From NCBI RefSeq assembly GCF_013391085.1, contig NZ_CP058334.1:2976001-3040000 (forward strand): a stretch of 64,000 bases of DNA, read 5' to 3'. This DNA is from Natronomonas halophila (GTDB lineage: Archaea; Halobacteriota; Halobacteria; Halobacteriales; Haloarculaceae). Below are positions 26,270 through 33,677 of this stretch, piece by piece; within the stretch, counting starts at the first letter, position 1, and each line of letters begins with the position of its first letter. Both the position numbers and the translations under genes were made by a program. Under the pieces are notes generated by a model, which worked only from the letters and a program-made list of their open reading frames with translations, searched no databases and was not told the DNA's origin.

Positions 26270-26866
26270 CTACCGGCCGACGCTACGGATGCGCGCCCCG
26301 ACCGCGCTGACCGCCCGGACGACGGGTGTGAGTCCGGGCGTGCCGTCCCAGAGCCAGACCGCGACGGTCCCGAGCGGGAGCAGGAGGTAGAGCACGAGAA
26401 GGGTGAGGGTGTCCATCGCCGCGAGCGAGGTGAGGAACTCCCCGAGGTACGCCAGCCCGCGGCCGAGGCCGAGGTCCTGTTCGTAGGGCGTCCGGGGAAC
26501 GACCGGCCAGAGAACCCGGGCCGGGAGCGGGGCGATGCCGTACCGAAGCGGGTCGAAGACGTCGGCAGCCAGATGTGACCAGTAGCCAACGACGAAGGCG
26601 ATGCCGACCTGCGTTCGCCCGGCGCGGGCGCTCCAGACGAGTAGGCCGACCCCAAGTGGAGCCGCGAGAAAGACCGAGTGACCGAGCGCGTAGCCGGTCG
26701 GAAACAGGCCGAGCCCCCAGGAGAGCGGCTTGTCGAGGAGGTCCGGAAACTGGGTGGCGACCGCCAGAGCCAGCACGGCGAGGTCGGCCGGCGGGTCCCG
26801 ACCCAGGGCGCGAAGCGACAGCGAGTAGAGTAGATAGCCCAGCGCCGCGTGCTCCCAGGGCCACAT
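26270..26866 (-). CDS. Membrane-bound metal-dependent hydrolase, YdjM/DUF457-like
   Basis: 198 residues. It opens PWEHAALGYLLYS, with a His-containing first helix, then FPDLLDKPL, a later GHSVFL and YWSHLAADVFDP. This spaced His/Asp pattern within five or so membrane helices is typical of YdjM (LexA-regulated membrane hydrolase) relatives. Enzymatic activity of the family is poorly known. It lies on the minus strand 11 bases after the aminotransferase operon, likely a passenger gene. Confidence 0.78.
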   Translation of the reverse strand: MWPWEHAALGYLLYSLSLRALGRDPPADLAVLALAVATQFPDLLDKPLSWGLGLFPTGYALGHSVFLAAPLGVGLLVWSARAGRTQVGIAFVVGYWSHLAADVFDPLRYGIAPLPARVLWPVVPRTPYEQDLGLGRGLAYLGEFLTSLAAMDTLTLLVLYLLLPLGTVAVWLWDGTPGLTPVVRAVSAVGARIRSVGR

Positions 26867-26877
26867 TCAGGGGGCCC

Positions 26878-27978
26878 TCACAGCGGCGTTCGGTTCCGGG
26901 GCGTGCCGAGCGCTTCGACGATACGGTCGAGGTCGGCTTCGCTCAGGCCGGGGTGGACCGGCAGCGACAGCACCTCGTCGGCGGCCGTTTCGGCGGCCGG
27001 CGTCTCGGCGTCGAATCCCTCGTAGGCGCCGAGTTCGTGAATCGGCGTCGGATAGTAGACCCCCGAGTCCACGCCCTCGTCGGCGAGGTGTTCTTTGAGT
27101 TCCTCGCGGTCCTCGGCCCGGACCGTATACTGGTGGTAGGCGTGATTGGTGCCGTCGGGTTCGACGGGGGCGTCGATGCCGACGACGTCGTCCAGCGCCG
27201 CGGTCAGCCGTCGGGCGTTCTGCCGTCGGCGTTTCACCCACTCGGGGAGGCGTTCCAGCTGGACTCGGCCGATGGCGGCGGCGATGCTCGTCATCCGGTA
27301 GTTGTGGCCCACTCGCGTGTGGGCGTAGGCGTCGTCGCCGGTCCGGCCGTGGTTGATGTAACTGGCGACCCGCTCGGCGACGCGGTTGTCGTCGGTGAGT
27401 ATCATCCCGCCCTCCCCGGTGGTCATGTTCTTGGTCGGGTAAAAGGAGAACGCGGCGGCGTCCCCGAAGGTGCCGACCGACTGACCCCGGTAGGTGGCGC
27501 CGTGGGCCTGCGCGCAGTCCTCGATGAGGTCGACGTCCTCGTCGGCTGCGATGTCCTGGAAGGCGTGCATGTCGGCGGGCAGGCCGTAGAGGTGAACGAC
27601 CAGTATGGCGTCGGCGTCGTGTTCGCGGACGGCGCGTTCGGCGGCGGAGGGGTCGAGATTGTACGTCAGCGGGTCGATATCGGCGAAGACGGGCGTCGCG
27701 CCGGCCAGTCGAATCGCGTTCGCGCTGGCGACGAAGGAAAGCGGCGTGGTGACGACGGTGTCACCCTCGCCGATATCGAGGGCTTCGAGGGCGGCATGGA
27801 GCGCGGCGGTGCCGTTGGCGGTGCCGACGGCGTGGTCGGCCCCGCAGTAGTCGGCGAACTCGGTCTCGAAGCGGCGGACTTCGGGGCCGTCGGCGACCAT
27901 CCCGTCTTCGAGGACGGTGCGGACGGCGTCTATCTCCTCGGTCTCGAAGCGTGGGTCGGAAAGCGAGATCATACTCAT
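26878..27978 (-). CDS. DegT-family sugar aminotransferase (WbpE/WlbC-like)
   Basis: 366 residues. Complete DegT/DnrJ/EryC1/StrS enzyme: NGTAALHAAL phosphate-binding turn, EDCAQAHGA with PLP-contacting Asp154, and FSFYPTKNMTTGEGGM with catalytic Lys183. It transfers an amino group from glutamate to a 3-keto (or 4-keto) UDP-sugar. It overlaps the acyltransferase gene by four bases. The pair of 3-aminotransferase and N-acetyltransferase, with the dehydrogenase and Gfo/Idh genes at 7530-9871, matches UDP-diacetamido-uronate synthesis. Start could be Met1 or Met3. Confidence 0.9.
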   Translation of the reverse strand: MSMISLSDPRFETEEIDAVRTVLEDGMVADGPEVRRFETEFADYCGADHAVGTANGTAALHAALEALDIGEGDTVVTTPLSFVASANAIRLAGATPVFADIDPLTYNLDPSAAERAVREHDADAILVVHLYGLPADMHAFQDIAADEDVDLIEDCAQAHGATYRGQSVGTFGDAAAFSFYPTKNMTTGEGGMILTDDNRVAERVASYINHGRTGDDAYAHTRVGHNYRMTSIAAAIGRVQLERLPEWVKRRRQNARRLTAALDDVVGIDAPVEPDGTNHAYHQYTVRAEDREELKEHLADEGVDSGVYYPTPIHELGAYEGFDAETPAAETAADEVLSLPVHPGLSEADLDRIVEALGTPRNRTPL

Positions 27979-28559
27979 GCTATCAGGTTCTCCGGCGGCA
28001 GGCGCTCGGGCAGCGGGCGGTGTTCGGCGGGGACGCCGACGGCGAGCGTCTCCGGCGGGACGTCGTCGATGACGACGGCACCGGCGGCGACGAAGGCACC
28101 TTCACCGACGGTGACGTCCGGGAGAATCGTCGCGTTCGCGCCGACCGAGACGTCGTCCTCGATGGTCGGGCCTTCGAGGTCCACGTCGACCCGGAGCGGG
28201 TAGGGGTCGTTCGTCATGACCGCGTTCGGGCCGAGGAAGACCCGGTCGCCGATTTCGGTCTCGGGTGGGACGTAGACGCCGGTCTGGATGCTCACGTTCG
28301 AGCCGACGGTCACCGCGCCGTCGAGGACCGACTTCGTCCCGAGGACGACGTCGTCGCCGATGGTCGTGTCTTCGCGCACGAGCGCGTCGTGGCCGGTGAC
28401 GAACCCATCGCCGATCGTCACGCCGGCGTAGATTTTCGTTCCGGAACGAACGGTCGCGTCGTCGCCGATGACGGCCGGGCCGACCTCGCTGTCGTACTCG
28501 TAGCCGACGGTGGCCCCCTCGTCGATGTGGACGTTCGACCCCAGTTCGGCGCTCGTCAT
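27975..28559 (-). CDS. Hexapeptide-repeat sugar N-acetyltransferase (WbpD/WlbB-like)
   Basis: 194 residues made almost entirely of left-handed beta-helix hexapeptide repeats (for example VGYEYD, IGDDAT, IGDGFV, IGDDVV, VGSNVS, VGANAT), ending in PPETLAVGVPAEHR. Proteins of this size and pattern acetylate the 3-amino group of UDP-2-acetamido-3-amino uronic acids, consistent with its 4-base coupling to the aminotransferase. It is the first gene of that operon; 28560-28778 upstream shows no gene. Confidence 0.87.
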   Translation of the reverse strand: MTSAELGSNVHIDEGATVGYEYDSEVGPAVIGDDATVRSGTKIYAGVTIGDGFVTGHDALVREDTTIGDDVVLGTKSVLDGAVTVGSNVSIQTGVYVPPETEIGDRVFLGPNAVMTNDPYPLRVDVDLEGPTIEDDVSVGANATILPDVTVGEGAFVAAGAVVIDDVPPETLAVGVPAEHRPLPERLPPENLIA

Positions 28560-28778
28560 CCGTTCACCGTCGGAACGATGCGTTGCATGGCTGATTCAGT
28601 CGAGAGTGATGGTATCGATAGCATTGCTGTTTCCGTGTTTCGAGGGCCAAACCGCGCCCTCGGCGGGGAAGCGTAATCGTGAGGCAGGCTTTGTTATGCA
28701 TCCCCTTCGGGCAGAGGAGGTGAGAAGGAAACGGGTCGTGGCCGGCGAGCGGTACTCGACGAGGAATCGGACGCGGGC

Positions 28779-29432
28779 TTATGCCTGAGCGTCGTCCGCG
28801 TCCTCCTCGTCGTTCCGTCGCAGCCAACTGATGTTCGCGATAGAGTACGTCGAGAAGGCGAGAATCGCGGTGGCGACCGCGAGGTCGACGACGGGAACCG
28901 TCGTCATCGGCTGCAACAGGAGCGCGACCCCGAGAACGAGCGCGCCCGCAAGCGACAGCGCCACCGAGTAGACGTGCCACGGCGGCTCGTCGGCCTCGTC
29001 GTCGGTATCGAGATACCGATAGAGCGAGTCGGCGTTCTCACCGAGTTCGATGACGCCGCGCGGTTTGTTGAACGAGATAACGCCGACCCCGTCCATCTTC
29101 GGCAGATGGCACTGATAGAGGCCCACGTAGACGCGCTTGCGCTCGCTGGAGGAAATCTGTCGGACGTCCTTGTCGTTCTCCCAGGCAGCGATCTGTTCGG
29201 CGACCTCGCTCAGCGAGACGCGCTCCTCGGCCTCGTAGAGGTATTTCAGCACGTATCGGCGTCGCTGGTTTTTCAGTATCCCGAACACCTGATCGAGCGG
29301 TAACGACTCCACACGCGAGTCGTCGGTCTCCCCAGCCTCGTCGGCCATCGACTCGGAGTCGGCCTCCCCATCTTGGATCTCCGCGGGCAGTACCTCGTCG
29401 CTCGCGGACACCTCGTTCATTGTTTTTGACAT
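28779..29432 (-). CDS. Membrane-attached winged-helix regulator (DUF7344-like)
   Basis: 217 residues. After an acidic N-tail comes LDQVFGILKNQRRRYVLKYL, SLSEVAEQIAAWEND and KRVYVGLYQCHLPKM, a winged helix common in haloarchaeal regulators, then two C-terminal membrane helices (about 153-200). It probably senses something at the membrane and binds DNA. A purine-rich GGGGGG-AG stretch 10-15 nt before ATG 29432 could be a ribosome-binding site. Paralogous to the protein at 30028 and divergent from it; the 595-base gap between them holds both promoters. Confidence 0.82.
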   Translation of the reverse strand: MSKTMNEVSASDEVLPAEIQDGEADSESMADEAGETDDSRVESLPLDQVFGILKNQRRRYVLKYLYEAEERVSLSEVAEQIAAWENDKDVRQISSSERKRVYVGLYQCHLPKMDGVGVISFNKPRGVIELGENADSLYRYLDTDDEADEPPWHVYSVALSLAGALVLGVALLLQPMTTVPVVDLAVATAILAFSTYSIANISWLRRNDEEDADDAQA

Positions 29433-30027
29433 CTTCCGCTCCCCCCTTTCTGGATACTTACCAAGGGATTCCGGATATTAATAGGTATATTACGACTGAA
29501 CCGACGTGTTGCATAGCCAACTGGACTGTTCACCGGCTCGGCGTCGACGCTCCGACTCCGTGATGGACGCCCGCCCCGCGGCATCGGGGCGAACCGCCCT
29601 GCTGGCGTTCGGTTCGTGATCCGGTTCCGCTCTCTGAATCCGTGTGGTGTGTTGCGGTTCATGGCTTTGTAGTCCGCGAGACCCCATCCGTTCCCAATAT
29701 GGAATCCCTATCGTTGATATGTTGAAGGCTCAATCCCCGTTACCGAGCCCCAGATTTCGGTACGACTATCCTGACACCACCTACCCTGTTTGTTATTGAC
29801 CGCCTATGCGAGGATAGCCGCTTTTTTCGTTAGCGGAATCCCGGCGTCAAAACGGGATGGTTCCTTCTCGTTATTATTCGACATATCACATGTCTGTCTG
29901 AGAGAGTATGCTGGTCGTACCCTCGTTATCTAGGCCGTAACAAAGCATACACGACCAGACCACAGTAGTATGAGAGCGTCAACTCCGCTAGCCGAGTTCG
30001 AAAGGACAGGCATACACGGCAGGGAAA
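29433..30027. other. 595-bp divergent control region between two paralogous regulators
   Basis: No credible gene. TATA-like boxes occur near 29470-29492 (minus direction). Two copies of GCATACACG are at 29945-29953 and 30010-30018, 65 bp apart, just before the plus-strand regulator. TTCC-CAATAT-GGAA, an inverted repeat, lies around 29693-29706. AT content is higher than in flanking genes. The length is unusual for a two-gene promoter, so additional regulatory RNA or binding sites are plausible. Confidence 0.5.
29945..30018 (+). promoter_or_regulatory. Duplicated GCATACACG element upstream of a regulator gene
   Basis: Exact 9-base motif GCATACACG at 29945-29953 and again at 30010-30018, spaced 65 bp (about six helical turns) apart, the second ending 9 bases before the ATG at 30028. 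The spacing would place both on one face of the DNA. They may be operator half sites for one of the two flanking winged-helix proteins. Confidence 0.4.
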
Positions 30028-30585
30028 ATGAGCTCTGACGCTGACACGTCCGGTGCGATGTCGCCGGATCTCGTCTTCGAGATACTCAGCAACACGCGCA
30101 GGCGGATGGTGTTGTATTACCTTCGTCAGCACGACGGGGTGGCGACCGTCAAGGAGCTCGCCGAACAGATCGCGGCGCTGGAAAACGACGTCGAGGTCGA
30201 CGAGCTCCGCCGCCAGCAGCGAAAGCGGGTGTACGTCTCCCTTTATCAGACCCACGTGCCGAAACTGGAGGACGCAGGCATCATCGAATACGACGATTCC
30301 AGCGGCGAGGTACGACTTACGAACCGTGCAAACGAGTTCGATTCCTATCTGACACCGACGTCGGAACCGACGTATCGCTGGCGATTACACTATCTCGGTC
30401 TCGCGGTGGTTGGCGGCTTGCTGTTCGCTCTGTCCACCCTCGGGGTTCCGGGTCTGGCGGCGATTCCGACCGGCCTGCTGGGTATCGGGCTGATGCTCGC
30501 CTTCGCGGTTTCGGCTGGCGTTCAGTACTGGCGACAGAAACAGCGTGAGCAGGAGATTCCCGCCGAACTACTGAAACACGACTAA
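30028..30585 (+). CDS. Membrane-attached winged-helix regulator (DUF7344-like), paralogue
   Basis: 185 residues. LVFEILSNTRRRMVLYYLRQ, KELAEQIAALEND and KRVYVSLYQTHVPKLED give the same winged helix as the 28779 protein. Two C-terminal helices (about 115-160) anchor it, followed by a charged tail ending HD. It is shorter than its paralogue, mainly in the N-tail. Probably a transcription factor tethered at the membrane. The two genes face away from each other and may cross-regulate. Confidence 0.82.
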   Translation: MSSDADTSGAMSPDLVFEILSNTRRRMVLYYLRQHDGVATVKELAEQIAALENDVEVDELRRQQRKRVYVSLYQTHVPKLEDAGIIEYDDSSGEVRLTNRANEFDSYLTPTSEPTYRWRLHYLGLAVVGGLLFALSTLGVPGLAAIPTGLLGIGLMLAFAVSAGVQYWRQKQREQEIPAELLKHD

Positions 30586-30587
30586 CC

Positions 30588-30806
30588 TCAGCGGCACTCG
30601 TCGAGCCGACAGACGCTGCCGGGGTCGGCGACCATGAACTCCTCGCTTTCGAGGTGGTCGGCCTCGCCCGGGAGAATCATGTAACTGCCACCCTTCTTCT
30701 CTTCGAGCTTGATGACCGTCAGCGGCTGGAGTTCGTAATCGAGGTCGGTATGCGAGTCCGGGTCCGAGGCAGCCTCCTCCCACGCCTCCCCGATAGAAGA
30801 ATTCAC
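30588..30806 (-). CDS. Small acidic protein of unknown function
   Basis: 72 residues from a GTG at 30806 (a longer upstream extension has no bias). YELQPLTVIKLEEKKGGSY is a recognisable beta-strand pair and the C-terminus carries SVCRLDECR, with two Cys five residues apart. Strongly acidic, no membrane segment. It lies 2 bases from the stop of the convergent regulator. Function unknown. Confidence 0.6.
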   Translation of the reverse strand: MNSSIGEAWEEAASDPDSHTDLDYELQPLTVIKLEEKKGGSYMILPGEADHLESEEFMVADPGSVCRLDECR

Positions 30807-31133
30807 TGTACCGACTCCTCGAGGTGCGTTCGGTAGAAAGACGCTACCGGCGCAGAATACGTGGTAAGTGTTTGCTTCCCACAACTCGTCTGGTCGGGCC
30901 CGTTATCCATACCCCCGTTCTCGCTAATCACCGGAACTGCCTCCGTGTGCATACTGGGTAAGTGCCTCCTACTACAAATAACGGTTCTGGCGGGTTGTTT
31001 ACCGGGTTGTTACGTCTACGTGTTCGTTCCGTATAGTTCGCTCCGTCGATACCACTGAGGAATACTGAGGGCCGGAGAAAGGGGGTTCGGGTCTGCAGGG
31101 ACGAGACAGGGAACGACTACTCGCAGTGCGTTG
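30807..31133. other. Gap without recognisable gene
   Basis: 327 bases between the small acidic protein gene and the HalOD1 gene. Contains T-rich and A-rich patches (around 30965-31030) and no frame with haloarchaeal codon bias. Nothing further can be assigned. Confidence 0.35.
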
Positions 31134-31430
31134 TCAGGTTCTGATAGTTATCTCACCGCTGGCGGTGACGGTGAGCTGGTATTCGTCGACGGGGAACGTA
31201 ACACAGCCACGGGGCGTGTCGGTCGTCGTAGTGAACAACTCGTCCAGGGCGTCCAGATCGATGGAATCGAAGACGACTGTATCGCCGTTTTCGACATCGT
31301 ATCCTGGAAGCGACTCGAGAGACATGAGCACTGCCGTGCTCAGTTCCGTCTCGTCGAGGTTTGCGGTAGTTTGGTAGACTACTGTCCCGTCCATCGCTGT
31401 ACAACTATCTCCCTTCCCGGCATGAGACAT
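31134..31430 (-). CDS. HalOD1 output-domain protein
   Basis: 98 residues, of which about 80 are one HalOD1 (halobacterial output domain 1) unit: TELSTAVLMSLESLPGYD, then DSIDLDALDELFTT, then GCVTFPVDEYQLTVTASG. These single-domain proteins are thought to be output modules of haloarchaeal signal networks; their targets are unknown. The start at 31430 is chosen because TATA CTTTTATG lies 25-31 nt upstream on the minus strand, giving a leaderless message. Confidence 0.83.
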   Translation of the reverse strand: MSHAGKGDSCTAMDGTVVYQTTANLDETELSTAVLMSLESLPGYDVENGDTVVFDSIDLDALDELFTTTTDTPRGCVTFPVDEYQLTVTASGEITIRT

Positions 31431-31454
31431 TATCGGTGTTTGGGGCCACAACTC

Positions 31455-31461
31455 ATAAAAG
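31455..31461 (-). promoter_or_regulatory. TATA box of the HalOD1 gene
   Basis: Reading on the minus strand, CTTTTAT is about 28 nt before the ATG at 31430, supporting a leaderless transcript and this start codon over the internal Met13. Confidence 0.6.
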
Positions 31462-32042
31462 CGTGTTGAAAGACTGGCAGCTAGTACGAAAGAAACACTC
31501 GCCTCAGGCCTTCTATTGCCGGATATATAGCCCTCAATACATCCTTGGCTCGAACATGTTCGGGGGTCGGTGATGTGCCCGCCACCTCGAACCCTCTGAC
31601 CCCTTCGGCGCGGTGTGGCTGGCTCCGAACCGGTCGCCACCTTCGGCACGGGGTCCGGTGTCCCGCAGGGTTTCCTACTCCTTTCACGCGTGCGAGGGCA
31701 CAAACCGGTCCGCGATGGCTGCCGACCGAGTTTCGCGGGATGATTACGGTCGTATTTCCCGAAAGGGGCCGGTAAGGTGAGCCTTTCGTCGCCCAGTATT
31801 CGTTTCACGGCGCTCGGCAAGACGGGGGGATGATTCGGTCCGCTGGTGGCGGTTTGAGGTTCTTACTCGAGATCTGGAGGGTTTGAACGGACGAAATGGC
31901 TATACAAGCGCGAGTGGGAATTACAGCATCGGCACCCGGACTTGTCGACTACCAACCCGCAGGCATTCGAACGTATCAGGTATCCACATGGGTATGACCA
32001 CACAGCAAACCGCCTCCGAAGGAGAACGCGTACGGAGAACAG
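31462..32042. other. Long unexplained non-coding region, possible ncRNA
   Basis: About 580 bases with no convincing protein gene. On the plus strand a TATA-like GGATATATAG (31522-31531) is followed by GC-rich, moderately structured sequence with short hairpins such as CCGAA-N12-TTCGG near 31635-31656 and a GAAA tetraloop stem near 31759-31769. A second TATA (CTATACAAG, about 31901) precedes the winged-helix gene by about 140 bases. A tiny frame of 21 codons starting at 31988 overlaps the start of the gene at 32043. No known RNA family was recognised. Confidence 0.4.
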
Positions 32043-32318
32043 ATGAGTGCTGACTGGGACGAGGTTAGCTACGTAATCAGTTCCTCGTATCGGGTCAAAG
32101 TGCTACAGCGACTGGCGGAATCGCCCGCGACGCCCTCCCGTATCGCCGAGGAGACCGACTGTCCTATCGCCCACATCTCGCGGGCGCTCCGCGGCCTCCG
32201 GGAGCGAGAGCTCGTCGACCTGCTCGTTTCGGAAGACCAACAAAAGGGTCGCGTCTACGGCATCACCGAACACGGCGAACACATCTGGGAGACCATCGAA
32301 GCACAGAACCTGGCGTAA
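32043..32318 (+). CDS. Small winged-helix transcription regulator
   Basis: 91 residues, nearly all one winged helix: VSYVISSSYRVKVLQRLAES, TPSRIAEETD, then the recognition helix AHISRALRGLRERELVDLL and the wing KGRVYGITEHGEH. ArsR/MarR-like, DNA-binding, no sensor domain or membrane helix. It probably works as a dimer on a nearby promoter. Confidence 0.82.
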   Translation: MSADWDEVSYVISSSYRVKVLQRLAESPATPSRIAEETDCPIAHISRALRGLRERELVDLLVSEDQQKGRVYGITEHGEHIWETIEAQNLA

Positions 32319-32335
32319 GCACCGAACCGGCGGAA

Positions 32336-32443
32336 CTACTCGTCTTCTCCGGGCATCAGTTGCTCCGGCGTGCGCTCGTAGGCCGGCGTCGATGCGAACT
32401 CTGCGATCCGGTCCAGGTCGTGCTCTGACAGGAATTCCGTCAT
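32336..32443 (-). CDS. Very small protein, 35 residues
   Basis: A short frame starting MTEFLSEHDLDRIAEFA and ending PEQLMPGEDE, acidic and soluble, with haloarchaeal codon choice (mostly G/C at third positions). TATA-like ATTACTA lies about 30 nt upstream of the ATG at 32443 on the minus strand, which fits a leaderless gene. It converges with the winged-helix gene 17 bases away. The N-terminal helix SEHDLDRIAEFA and ERTPEQL pattern look like a folded mini-protein; function unknown. Confidence 0.62.
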   Translation of the reverse strand: MTEFLSEHDLDRIAEFASTPAYERTPEQLMPGEDE

Positions 32444-32678
32444 AGACTGATAGTGTCGCTACGGGTGGATAGTAATGGACTACCTAGAGTAATCGTGACA
32501 TACGGTATCACGAACTTCTGGAAATTCCGCGCATACATCTCATAGCCGGCCGTTTCCAAGAAATCTCCGCCGGTATTCCTCGTCTAACGGGGCGTGTATC
32601 GTGGTTTCCGCGGTCGTCGCAGCGCGGCCTCGTCGGGCTCTCGGGCTGCTCGGTGTGGGTGTCTTTCGGGGGAATCCG

Positions 32679-32891
32679 TCAGATGATGTCCTTCAGCGAG
32701 CGGAGGAGGTATCCCAGAATAACGCCGCTGAACAGGACGAGCGGACCGGCTGACATGCGCCCCTCGGAGACGAGAAACGCCATCCCGACGAACATTCCCA
32801 ACACGATGAGAAGGGCGACGAGCAACACGGCGCCCCGGTATGCGGACAGTCCCGCCTCCTGTAGCCGCCGTCTGGTTCCGTCGGAAGACAT
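32679..32891 (-). CDS. Small membrane protein with two helices
   Basis: 70 residues from ATG 32891. A basic N-terminus (GTRRRLQEAGLSAYRG) is followed by two membrane helices, AVLLVALLIVLGMFVGMAF and GPLVLFSGVILGYLL. The upstream in-frame ATG at 32918 overlaps the TATA box (CTCTATAACT, 32919-32928), so the inner start is preferred. Function unknown. Confidence 0.68.
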   Translation of the reverse strand: MSSDGTRRRLQEAGLSAYRGAVLLVALLIVLGMFVGMAFLVSEGRMSAGPLVLFSGVILGYLLRSLKDII

Positions 32892-33235
32892 GTCAGGACC
32901 GTCGGCCAACCGGGCCATAGTTATAGAGCATCAAATACCGCAGGCGTCAGGCGGCGGCCGCCGTTTTCTGCCGCGGCTACTGTCCCTCGGAGCCCCGCCT
33001 CGACTCGGCCGCCGACGCAGGGTGTCCTCGCGGAACGAAAGCGTCGGATATCGGCCGAATAATCCGTAACAACCGTATTACAATGGGCAACGGACGCATT
33101 GGTCCATGCGGAGGTCGGCTTCGGGCACCATCCGACGTGACCTCCGAACCCCCACCCCACCCCCACCCAATGACCCCGGACGAACCGCATGGTATCGTCC
33201 CGGGGTACTTTTTGTTACCAGCGGACTCGTACTGC
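32892..33235. other. Intergenic region with G-quadruplex motif
   Basis: 344 bases between two minus-strand small genes. It holds the promoter of the small membrane protein (TATA near 32919-32928), a C-tract cluster at 33149-33168 and a short T-rich stretch after the stop at 33236 that may end the upstream transcript. No gene seen. Confidence 0.45.
33149..33168 (-). other. G-quadruplex-forming motif
   Basis: On the minus strand the sequence is four G-tracts of 3, 5, 4 and 5 bases separated by single T residues (20 bases in all). One-base loops favour a very stable parallel quadruplex. It lies about 70-90 bases downstream of the 33236 stop in the direction of minus-strand transcription, so it would appear in that RNA or block elongation. 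Confidence 0.7.
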
Positions 33236-33430
33236 TCACTCCTCGGTGTCGTCGCTGGCCTCCAGTTCGTAGACCATGACCTCGAAGTCCGGGGCTCCGT
33301 CGTCGGAACGGAACACCCAGGAGCCTTCCAGGTCGATGCTGCTTTCCAATGCCACAAGGAGGAGTTGGCCGAGGAGAGCCTCGAACTCCTCGGCGCTCGA
33401 AACGTCGTCGAAGGGCGACTCAGATGTCAT
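33236..33430 (-). CDS. Small acidic protein of unknown function
   Basis: 64 residues from ATG 33430 (MTSESPFDDVSS), with helix SAEEFEALLGQLLLVALES and a C-terminal strand-like segment SWVFRSDDGAPDFEVMVYEL. Strongly acidic, soluble. It resembles other short haloarchaeal regulatory proteins of the HalOD1 neighbourhood but does not carry that domain clearly. A longer start at 33481 lacks the bias of coding sequence. Confidence 0.6.
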   Translation of the reverse strand: MTSESPFDDVSSAEEFEALLGQLLLVALESSIDLEGSWVFRSDDGAPDFEVMVYELEASDDTEE

Positions 33431-33677
33431 AATGATTGTAGAAGGGACACGAACGGTGAGTCGATTAGCCGATTGTAACATAACGACCTACTCGAAATAT
33501 GTCGTCGTCCCCGGATAACTCGCTCAGCAAAACACGTCCAACCTCTTCTGTGGTAACGCATACAAACCGAACGGGGATAGTAGTACCGAATGGCATGGTA
33601 CACCAAGCATTTGAAAACAGGGGGCAAATGTCACTGGGGAGACTTTAACCGGGCCCGCAACGAACTACCGGTAATCG

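Noticed and set aside
29417-29687. Short minus-strand frames upstream of the 28779 regulator
   Set aside because: Arg/Pro-rich product, no codon bias or promoter, and they overlap the leader and TATA region of the regulator.
31545-31775. 76-codon plus-strand frame in the long gap
   Set aside because: Composition is not haloarchaeal coding and no motif is visible; treated as possible non-coding RNA region instead.
31481-31820. N-terminal extension of the HalOD1 frame to 31820
   Set aside because: The extension reads through the TATA box and a non-coding stretch; the leaderless start at 31430 matches the promoter.
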